From contig NZ_CP044399.1 of the NCBI RefSeq assembly GCF_008931805.1, forward strand, positions 2,046,001 to 2,110,000: a stretch of 64,000 nt of DNA, read 5' to 3'. Positions 57,160 to 64,000 of this stretch are shown here, in pieces. Position numbers and translations under genes: made by a program. The DNA is from Moritella marina ATCC 15381. Its GTDB lineage: Bacteria > Pseudomonadota > Gammaproteobacteria > Enterobacterales > Moritellaceae. Under the pieces are notes generated by a model that was not told the origin of the DNA, did not search any database, and saw only the letters and a program-made list of their open reading frames with translations. Within the stretch, counting starts at the first letter, position 1, and each line of letters begins with the position of its first letter.

Positions 57160-58098
57160 CTAACCGTCAGCAGTGATCTTAGTAATCAATTCTTGTTGTA
57201 CAGTTTCTGCTTTATCAGTATCGATCTGACATGTACCAGCAGCAATATGACCACCGCCACCGTATTTAAGCATTAACTCACCGACATTGGTTTTCGAGTC
57301 ACGATCAAAGATAGACTTACCTGTTGCAAACACAATGTTCTGCTTTTGGAAACCCCACATCTTATGAATAGAGATATTGCACTGTGGGAATAACGCATAA
57401 ATCATGAAACGATTACCGGCGAAAATAGTCTCTTCATCCGTTAAATCAAGTAACACTAAGTTATCATGCACTGTTGCACAACGTTCAACTTGTTGTTTAA
57501 ACATCGTCTCGTGTTCACGATATAAATCAATGCGTTCTTTTACATCTGGTAATGCGAGGATATCGTCAATAGTGTGATCTTTACAATAATCAATCAGATC
57601 CATCATCAAGGCATAATTAGAAATACGGAATTCGCGGAAACGCCCTAACCCGGTACGCGCATCCATCAGAAAGTTCATTAAGTTCCAACCTTGCGAATTC
57701 AATACTTCATCGCGATTAAACTGGGCAGAATCACCTTTATCCACGGCTTCCATCATTTCAACCCACTGCGCAGGGAATGTATCTAAACCACCATAATAAT
57801 CCCACACCACACGTGCAGCAGAAGGCGCATCAGGATCGATAATGTGATTATCACGTTCACCAGTATTACGAATTGTTTCTGAAAGATGGTGATCAAAAGT
57901 CAGGTAAGCGCTTTTAACATAAGGCAGGTTTGTGACGATATCATTCGGGGTAATATCAATTTTCCCGTCTTGCATATCTTTAGGATGAACAAATTTAATG
58001 TCACTGATAAGATTTTGCTGTTTTAAAAGTACTGCACACACTAAACCATCAAAATCACTGCGCGTTACTAATCTATATTTTTGCTCTGACATATTCAT
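57160..58098 (-). CDS. DHH-family phosphoesterase
   Basis: A 312-residue protein with the DHH-superfamily motifs: RSDFDGLVCAVLL (motif I, about residues 13-25), a second Asp in NDIVTNLPYVK, YLTFDHHLSE (the DHH motif, about 66-75), and the C-terminal glycine-rich YGGGGHIAAGTCQ (DHHA1-like, about 287-299). These are metal-dependent phosphodiesterases or exopolyphosphatase-like enzymes. The natural substrate (short oligonucleotide, cyclic dinucleotide or polyphosphate) cannot be told from sequence. Confidence 0.85.
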   Translation of the reverse strand: MNMSEQKYRLVTRSDFDGLVCAVLLKQQNLISDIKFVHPKDMQDGKIDITPNDIVTNLPYVKSAYLTFDHHLSETIRNTGERDNHIIDPDAPSAARVVWDYYGGLDTFPAQWVEMMEAVDKGDSAQFNRDEVLNSQGWNLMNFLMDARTGLGRFREFRISNYALMMDLIDYCKDHTIDDILALPDVKERIDLYREHETMFKQQVERCATVHDNLVLLDLTDEETIFAGNRFMIYALFPQCNISIHKMWGFQKQNIVFATGKSIFDRDSKTNVGELMLKYGGGGHIAAGTCQIDTDKAETVQQELITKITADG

Positions 58099-58369
58099 TC
58101 CTTTGTCACATAAGTTTAAACCTAAGATGACTAAAGATAACCGTATAGAAGAGTCAGAATCAAGCGGAGATTAGCGAAGATAACAGTTACAGTTGCCCAA
58201 GCTTGATCTTGCGCGCAAAACAAGCTCAAGCTGGGTGAATAATCGGCATAATTAAATGCTTAAAATTTGAATTTGTTCAATGTTCTCTGACGCATCGTGA
58301 GTAACAATTATATGGTCTAGTTGTATGATATAAAAACAAATAAGACCATACACTAATTTATTCAAAAGT

Positions 58370-58699
58370 TTATTTCAACTTCACAACATCACCCGATACT
58401 GTGGTCTGATAACCATTCAATATCCAAGCCCAGAACCAATCTTCTTGCACTTCTACATTGATAAGAGCATCACCGCCTCTCGATTCAATCGCCGCGTTTT
58501 GGGCGCGTACAAAACGGTCATTTTGTTGGATCGGAATAAACTGAAATAACATGATACCAGTTGCAGTCGCAGTACCAGGGCCAATGACGGTATATTTGGT
58601 TTCATCAATATTTTGCGTTTGCATTGATGTTCCCGAACAACCCACTAAAATTAGTGCAGACAATAAAATAGTGCTTAATGCTTTTACCATTTTCATCAA
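58370..58699 (-). CDS. Small lipoprotein
   Basis: A 109-residue protein with a lipoprotein signal (lipobox LVGC near residue 21) and a compact domain containing GTATATGIMLFQFIPIQQNDRF and ESRGGDALINVEVQEDWFW. This resembles small outer-membrane lipoproteins that monitor or bind other molecules, but I do not know its function. It stands alone. Confidence 0.7.
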   Translation of the reverse strand: MMKMVKALSTILLSALILVGCSGTSMQTQNIDETKYTVIGPGTATATGIMLFQFIPIQQNDRFVRAQNAAIESRGGDALINVEVQEDWFWAWILNGYQTTVSGDVVKLK

Positions 58700-59132
58700 T
58701 AAACTCCCTCATTGTAATTAAAGGCTATGGGTGTGCTGTTAAAACCTACCACTAACCTCAGTCTTCCTAAGTCTAGGCAGCACTTATTAGAAAGCCCACT
58801 GTCACTAGCAATAAGCATCAATAAACCACGATTTAAGCATATTGTGTGAGACAGACGCCGTTTTCAACCACAAAATAATGGCAAGCTCACTGTGCTTTAC
58901 TTTTTCACGCACACTATAAAGAATGATTAACTAACACATACTTTAGTACTATTGAGTGCTGCAACTTATTTCAATTTACTTCAACTTACCCCAACTAAAA
59001 TTTAATTTATTTGTAACACTTTATTAATCTTCCGTAACTTGGTATAAACATAGTTAATATACTTAGTTAGGTGGTAATTTAAAATTTAAGCCTAACTACT
59101 GTAGTTATATTAGAATTTTAAAGGGAATTAAT
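58700..59132. other. Intergenic stretch before the chemotaxis receptor gene
   Basis: No reading frame seen. Near its right end TAGTTAGG (59064-59071) pairs with CCTAACTA (59091-59098), a perfect 8-bp stem about 35 bases before the receptor start. It could be a leader hairpin. No clear flagellar sigma-28 promoter was found. Confidence 0.45.
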
Positions 59133-61256
59133 ATGCGTTCGTTATCAGTGCAATGGAAAATCACATTGCTTTCTGGCTGTTGTATTTTAGTCGTGGCGAT
59201 ATCACTAATCAGCTTTACACTTTCATCATCAACCACTAATCAAAAAATCATTCAGGTTCAAACCAGTAATTCTGTCGGTGAAAAGTCCGAACAGCTACTC
59301 ATCAGCGGAGCGAGTACGCAGGCTTCAATCGTCCAAAAATACTTAGATGAAGCAACATATCGTGCAGAGATGCTCGCTGAAAGCATTGCCTTCGTGCAGT
59401 ATAATGCCGAAGATAACTTTACCAGTAGTGATGAACTACGGGATTCAGTCTCGGAGTTATTGAAACGTTCAGTACAAAATTTCGATAATATGCACGCCGC
59501 TTTTACCACTTTCAAACCTAATATGCTCGATGGTGAAGATGCTAATTATACCGATGCCGACTATGTCAGTTCCAATGATCAAGGTCGCTTTTCTGCTTAT
59601 TGGTATAAGAACAACGAAAATGACCCTAAATTAATAATCAAAACTGAACAGCAGATCAATGACACAGCAAAAGCTGCCAACGGCCAAGCAAACAACTTTT
59701 GGTACACCTGCAGCATTACGAATAAGCGTATGTGTGTCATTGAACCTTACCTATACAAAGAGAATGGCATATCTCATTTAGTCAGTACGATCACTGTACC
59801 AGTACGAAAGCAGGGAGAAATCATTGGTGTAACCGGTATCGACTTGAAAATAGGCGTACTACAAGACTTTGCTCAGCGAGCTGATCAAGCCTTGTTCACT
59901 GGTGCAGGTACTGTGAAAATTGTGAGTAATTACGGCCAGCTTGTCGCCTCTGATGCTAAAAATGCACAAATAGGCCAACAAATCTCAGACCCACAGCTAA
60001 CACAATGGTTAGCTAAAGGGGTAACCCAATCTCAATGGAGTCGCGATCAGCAGTCTTTAACGGTATTTATGCCTATCAAGCTTAACGCCATTAATTGGGG
60101 GATTGTGATCACGATGCCAAGGGAAACCGTCCTGGCTGATGCATTAGCGTTGAACAAGCTAATCGAAGAACAAGCAAGCGAAACACTGAGCACACAAATT
60201 GTCACCGGTGTCATTGTTACCCTATTCGGTTTACTGATTATTTGGTTTGCAGCCGTTAAATTAGTCGCTCCGATTAAAGCTGTAGCGACTCGATTACAAG
60301 ATATCGCCTCTGGCGAAGGCGACTTAACCCAACGACTAGAAGTCAAATCGAGCGATGAAATGGGTGAATTAGCGACTTGGTTTAACCGCTTTTTAGATAA
60401 GATCCAAGGCACCATCAAAGACGTGGTAGCCACAGCCAATACCATGAGTGATACTTCAAAACAAGCTGAAGCAATCGCACAACAATCACGCCAAGGCAGC
60501 GAATCACAATTTAGAGAAGTGGATATGGTTGCTACCGCCTCAGAAGAAATGACACAAACATCCGCATTGGTCTTAGAGAATGCCGACAGAGCCGCTGAAA
60601 TGGCCCGCCAAGCAGAGCAATCAGCGCAAAGTGGGCAAGCTGTCGTGCAGCAGTCTGCTGACACAATGCAAGAATTAGTCGAAAGAATGGCGTTAGCAGT
60701 ACCCATTGCCAACGAACTCGAAATCAATGGCGGTAATATTAATACCATATTATCAGTGATTGAGGGAATTTCAGAACAGACCAACCTACTCGCGCTAAAT
60801 GCCGCGATTGAAGCCGCAAGAGCCGGTGAACAAGGTCGTGGTTTCGCCGTGGTTGCCGATGAAGTGAGACAATTGGCAAGCCGTACGCACGATTCAGTGG
60901 ATCAAATACGCGTGGTGATCCAAGATTTACAAGCAGGTACTCGCAGTGTGACAACCGCGATATCCGAGGGTAATCACCTTGCTCTTGAAACCGCAACGCA
61001 GGTTCAAAAAGCAGTCGATAGCTTGGCTGATATTTCATCCTTCGTCGCTGATATTCAGGTCATGAACAGTGAAATTGTTAACGCGGCCAGCGAGCAAAAA
61101 ACAGTCTCAACAGAAGTAAACGGTAACGTCGCTAACATTCGTGATTTAAGCCAATCTATCTTAGACCAATCCACTGCAGCCGAAAAAGTCGGTCAGGATA
61201 TTGCGCAGCTATCATCACAGCAACAAGTCTTGGTTGGTCAATTTAAAGTGGGTTAA
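59133..61256 (+). CDS. Methyl-accepting chemotaxis protein with Cache-type sensor
   Basis: A 707-residue transducer. A membrane helix (about residues 9-30) is followed by a large periplasmic dCache-type domain (about 35-350, with [24 protein letters not shown]). Then come a second membrane helix (about 355-375), a HAMP domain (about 376-430) and the cytoplasmic signalling hairpin with [20 protein letters not shown] and [18 protein letters not shown]. dCache sensors often bind amino acids or other small ligands. It stands alone with a terminator behind it. No C-terminal CheR-binding pentapeptide is seen. Confidence 0.94.
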   Translation: MRSLSVQWKITLLSGCCILVVAISLISFTLSSSTTNQKIIQVQTSNSVGEKSEQLLISGASTQASIVQKYLDEATYRAEMLAESIAFVQYNAEDNFTSSDELRDSVSELLKRSVQNFDNMHAAFTTFKPNMLDGEDANYTDADYVSSNDQGRFSAYWYKNNENDPKLIIKTEQQINDTAKAANGQANNFWYTCSITNKRMCVIEPYLYKENGISHLVSTITVPVRKQGEIIGVTGIDLKIGVLQDFAQRADQALFTGAGTVKIVSNYGQLVASDAKNAQIGQQISDPQLTQWLAKGVTQSQWSRDQQSLTVFMPIKLNAINWGIVITMPRETVLADALALNKLIEEQASETLSTQIVTGVIVTLFGLLIIWFAAVKLVAPIKAVATRLQDIASGEGDLTQRLEVKSSDEMGELATWFNRFLDKIQGTIKDVVATANTMSDTSKQAEAIAQQSRQGSESQFREVDMVATASEEMTQTSALVLENADRAAEMARQAEQSAQSGQAVVQQSADTMQELVERMALAVPIANELEINGGNINTILSVIEGISEQTNLLALNAAIEAARAGEQGRGFAVVADEVRQLASRTHDSVDQIRVVIQDLQAGTRSVTTAISEGNHLALETATQVQKAVDSLADISSFVADIQVMNSEIVNAASEQKTVSTEVNGNVANIRDLSQSILDQSTAAEKVGQDIAQLSSQQQVLVGQFKVG

Positions 61257-61290
61257 GTGACCAATTAAAGGGCTTAACTAGTAACAAAAA

Positions 61291-61328
61291 TGCCGCTCAT
61301 CAAGCATAACATTGGCTAATGAGCGGCA
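61291..61328. terminator. Bidirectional terminator between the receptor and yghU
   Basis: TGCCGCTCAT (61291-61300) pairs perfectly with ATGAGCGGCA (61319-61328). A-rich DNA lies on the left and T-rich DNA on the right, between two convergent genes. Confidence 0.88.
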
Positions 61329-61369
61329 CTTTATTTTATAAACGATTTATCTAAACATGTTTTATCAAC

Positions 61370-62227
61370 TCAAGGCTTTAACTTTAACACAGCATCAATA
61401 TCTGCGGCGCTATGACGCTCAGGCACTTGTTCCCACTCTTCGCCAAATGAACGATTAACAAGGCGACCACGTTGCACACCTTCTCGCTCTGCTATCATTG
61501 TCGCCCAACGCATAATGTGGGTGTAACTTTCGACTTGTAAGAACTCCCCTGCATCATACAGTTTGCCTAATACTAAATTGCCATACCAAGGCCAAATAGC
61601 CATATCAGCAATACTGTACTCTTCGCCTGCAACATAGGTATGTTGAGCTAGTTGTTTATCTAACACGTCTAACTGACGCTTCGCTTCCATGGCGAAGCGA
61701 TTAATCGGGTATTCAAATTTTTCATCTGCATAAGCGTAAAAATGGCCAAAACCGCCACCTAGAAATGGGGCTGAACCTTGTGCCCAGAACAGCCAGTTAA
61801 ACGTTTGCGTTCGACCTGCGCCTTCTTTTGGTAAAAACTGACCAAACTTCTCAGCTAAATGTACCAGAATCGAAGCAGACTCAAATACATTAACGTCGTC
61901 ATCGCCCGACTTATCAACTAACGCAGGAATTTTGGAGTTGGGATTAACGCCCACAAAACCCGATGAAAATTGTTCCGCTTCACCAATGTTAATTAAATAA
62001 GCATCGTACTCCGCTTCTTTAATACCTAGTGCTAATAATTCTTCAAGCAGGATCGTGACTTTCTGCCCATTTGGCGTACCCAGAGAGTAAAGTTGCAGTG
62101 CATGTTCGCCTACAGGTAGTGCTTGTTCGTGGGTTGCGCCAGATACTGGACGGTTAATGTTAGCCCACTTATTACCGCCATCTGTGTTATGAACCCAAAC
62201 TTTAGGTGGTGTGTATTCATTTTTCAT
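61370..62227 (-). CDS. yghU: YghU-type glutathione S-transferase
   Basis: A 285-residue GST of the Nu/YghU class (E. coli YghU is about 288). It begins EYTPPKVWVHNTDGGNKWANINRPVSGATH, a long N-terminal extension characteristic of this class, followed by the thioredoxin domain (LYSLGTPNGQKVTILLEEL, NPNSKIPAL, ESASILVHLA) and the all-helical domain. Such proteins have disulfide-bond reductase activity with glutathione. It is convergent with the chemotaxis receptor. Confidence 0.92.
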   Translation of the reverse strand: MKNEYTPPKVWVHNTDGGNKWANINRPVSGATHEQALPVGEHALQLYSLGTPNGQKVTILLEELLALGIKEAEYDAYLINIGEAEQFSSGFVGVNPNSKIPALVDKSGDDDVNVFESASILVHLAEKFGQFLPKEGAGRTQTFNWLFWAQGSAPFLGGGFGHFYAYADEKFEYPINRFAMEAKRQLDVLDKQLAQHTYVAGEEYSIADMAIWPWYGNLVLGKLYDAGEFLQVESYTHIMRWATMIAEREGVQRGRLVNRSFGEEWEQVPERHSAADIDAVLKLKP

Positions 62228-62363
62228 AATGTGCTCTCAATGTTATTTATTTGGATGAGGTAAGGTAAGATAAACCCGTTCACCCATACATGAACCGACT
62301 GTACTGTCATAAAATACTATAGGGAAAGTTTAGATTACTCAAGGGATAAGGAATTCTGAGAGT

Positions 62364-62401
62364 AAGAATAACCACTGATACTTACCTCAGTGGCTATTCT
62401 T
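62364..62401 (-). terminator. Hairpin after the ABC transporter operon
   Basis: AAGAATAaCCACTGA (62364-62378) pairs with TCAGTGGcTATTCTT (62387-62401) with one mismatch. It lies 50 bases past the stop of the ATPase gene on the minus strand. Confidence 0.65.
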
Positions 62402-62450
62402 AAATTAACGTGAAAATAATGCTCTCATCAGCTAAAGCTAAGCAGTCGTA

Positions 62451-63206
62451 TTACAAAATACTCGATAAAAATTTCTGTAATCTTGGGTGAGAAGGGTTTT
62501 CAAAAAAGTTGGCCGGCACATCGTCTACAAGTAGTTGTCCATCTTCCATAAACAATACCCGGTCGGCAACTTCGCTAGCAAAGCCCATTTCGTGAGTCAC
62601 CACCACCATGGTCATGCCTTCTTCTGCTAATGATTTCATCACTTCAAGCACCTCCCCCACCATCTCAGGATCGAGTGCTGAGGTTGGTTCATCAAATAAC
62701 ATCAGGTCAGGTTTCATGGCTAACGCTCTGGCAATCGCCACTCGTTGCTGTTGCCCGCCGGATAACTGACTTGGGTATACATTCACTTTTTCGGCCAGTC
62801 CAACTCGAGTAAGCAAGCTTATAGCATCTTTTTCAACTTGCTCTTTCCCCAAATTAGATACCTTTAATGGCGCCAGCTTCACATTTTCTTTAACCGATAA
62901 ATGCGGGAAAAGATTAAATGATTGAAATACCATACCGACGTTTTCACGTAAGGTATTAATATTAGTCGAGGAATCATACATATTGATACCATCAATCATG
63001 ATCTCTCCTTCAGTCACTGTTTCTAACTGATTTAGCGTGCGTAAGAAGGTAGATTTACCCGATCCTGATGGACCAATAATAACCACCACTTCGCCCCGCT
63101 TAACGGTCACGGATACTTTTTTAAGTGCATGACAATTGTTGGCATATATTTTATCGACATCTGTGGCGATCACCATGTCTTCGCCGTTATAATTTGCTCT
63201 AGTCAC
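62451..63206 (-). CDS. Amino-acid ABC transporter ATP-binding protein (GlnQ-like)
   Basis: A 251-residue ABC ATPase. Motifs are Walker [10 protein letters not shown] (about residues 44-52), Q-loop [11 protein letters not shown], signature [15 protein letters not shown], Walker [15 protein letters not shown] and the H-loop VVVTHEM. The sequence is close to GlnQ/GltL polar amino-acid transport ATPases. It overlaps the permease gene by eight bases. The bound amino acid depends on a receptor not in this window. Confidence 0.94.
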   Translation of the reverse strand: MTRANYNGEDMVIATDVDKIYANNCHALKKVSVTVKRGEVVVIIGPSGSGKSTFLRTLNQLETVTEGEIMIDGINMYDSSTNINTLRENVGMVFQSFNLFPHLSVKENVKLAPLKVSNLGKEQVEKDAISLLTRVGLAEKVNVYPSQLSGGQQQRVAIARALAMKPDLMLFDEPTSALDPEMVGEVLEVMKSLAEEGMTMVVVTHEMGFASEVADRVLFMEDGQLLVDDVPANFFENPSHPRLQKFLSSIL

Positions 63207-64000
63207 TGGTTGATAACCTCTTTTCTATGCGCTGAACGCCAAAAGATAACGTTGCAGTAAGGACAAGATAAAGCGCTGCTACTGTAAACCAAACTTCAAA
63301 GGTAGCAAAACTGCCCGCAACTACTTCTCTGCCAGCCTTAGTTAAATCTGTAATTGAAATCACTGATACCAGAGATGAATCTTTGATTAAGTTAATAAAC
63401 TGACCAGCCATAGGTGGCAAAGTACGTTTAAATGCCTGTGGTAACACGACGTAAATCATCGCTTTTGGATAACTCATGCCCAACGAGCGTGCCGCTTCCA
63501 TTTGACCAGGTGAAATAGATTGAATACCTGAACGTATGATCTCAGCAATGTAAGCGCCTGTGAACACAGATAAGGCGGCAATACCGGCGGTAAAGCGATC
63601 TAAATCAAAAATAGTCCCTAAGAAGAAGTAGACAATAAATATCTGCACAAGTAACGGGGTGCCACGGATGACCTCGACATATAAAAAGGCAAAATTACGG
63701 CTTAAAGGGTTAATGGATATACGCATTAATGCCGCGACTAAACCAATGATGATGGCAAAGAATAACGAGATAAGTGACAATTTAATCGTCATCAACAAGC
63801 CTTGTAACAACACCCCCATGCTCTGTTGATCTATACTTGAGACAGTATCTCCCTCAAAAACCAAATCGCCATCACTAACAAATACATCGTCAGCTTTTGC
63901 GACTACCTGAGTTGGTTCACCATTATCAAATTCAACAGTAATAAGACCGCTGCCATTCATGACAATCGTACCATCATATTCTGCATAAGTGTCTATTGGT
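63199..64000 (-). CDS. Amino-acid ABC transporter permease (5' end beyond window)
   Basis: A HisMQ-type permease with about five membrane helices and the [22 protein letters not shown] coupling loop. The frame stays open past an internal ATG at 63960 to the window edge, and the residues there look coding ([13 protein letters not shown]), so the true start is outside. The part before the first membrane helix (about 60 visible residues) is strand-rich and acidic ([17 protein letters not shown]), an unusual extension for these permeases. It overlaps the ATPase gene. Confidence 0.88.
   Translation of the reverse strand, partial: PIDTYAEYDGTIVMNGSGLITVEFDNGEPTQVVAKADDVFVSDGDLVFEGDTVSSIDQQSMGVLLQGLLMTIKLSLISLFFAIIIGLVAALMRISINPLSRNFAFLYVEVIRGTPLLVQIFIVYFFLGTIFDLDRFTAGIAALSVFTGAYIAEIIRSGIQSISPGQMEAARSLGMSYPKAMIYVVLPQAFKRTLPPMAGQFINLIKDSSLVSVISITDLTKAGREVVAGSFATFEVWFTVAALYLVLTATLSFGVQRIEKRLSTSD

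Noticed and set aside
59064-59098. Riboswitch before the chemotaxis receptor
   Set aside because: Only one simple 8-bp stem is visible and no conserved riboswitch core was recognised.

Overview
This window looks like chromosome from a cold-adapted marine gammaproteobacterium, most like Moritella or a close Alteromonadales relative. That placement is an inference from moderately AT-rich DNA, a Vibrio/Shewanella-like gene repertoire (NorR-Hcp-Hcr, hutCIGUH, YghU, SEC-C protein, long RecX) and lipoproteins typical of these genera. No rRNA, tRNA, CRISPR array, transposase or integrase was seen.

Layout. (1) 1-9902, minus strand: a Tad/Flp pilus operon read from flp (9902) to a TadG-like gene cut by the window edge. 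Most neighbours overlap or abut, which points to one transcript. The flp pilin is only 59 codons. No TadV prepilin peptidase is present. (2) 10006-15465: two large divergent lipoprotein genes with a near-consensus Fur box between them. (3) 15482-21515: small unknown genes, an abutting phosphoribosyltransferase-HAD pair, an HlyD-type protein with a small membrane partner, and a secreted alkylsulfatase facing a LysR regulator across a perfect 22-bp palindrome. (4) 22598-27747: a nitrosative-stress module. NorR, GT-N7-AC sites and a sigma-54 promoter precede hcp. A structured repeat then separates hcp from an hcr whose product has an unusual repeat-bearing N-terminal extension. (5) 27967-32920: UspA-like protein, a MerR-methyltransferase fusion, a GNAT enzyme, and an AraC regulator divergent from an aldehyde dehydrogenase (ALDH).

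(6) 32920-39970 is the accessory region and the most interesting part. Between the ALDH gene and hutC lie an MscS-like channel, a HigB/HigA toxin-antitoxin pair, a KAP P-loop NTPase, an orphan DUF1778 antitoxin and a phage-type unknown. They are separated by partial copies of the two border genes: two extra copies of the ALDH 3' end with its downstream hairpin (35477-35754, 36694-36953) and one extra copy of the hutC promoter and 5' end (38527-38713). This reads as stepwise accretion in which each cargo module arrived with an allele of the neighbouring gene end.

(7) 39971-46585: the histidine utilisation genes hutC, hutI, hutG, hutU and hutH, with HutC-type operators. (8) 46602-64000: mostly ordinary core and metabolic genes: a Crp/Fnr regulator, BCCT transporter, DsbA-like protein, 6-phospho-beta-glucosidase, PaiB-GNAT operon divergent from a MocR regulator, an enlarged RecX, SEC-C protein, DHH phosphoesterase, chemotaxis receptor, YghU and an amino-acid ABC transporter whose permease runs off the right edge.

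All names rest on motif recognition by eye; no database search was made.
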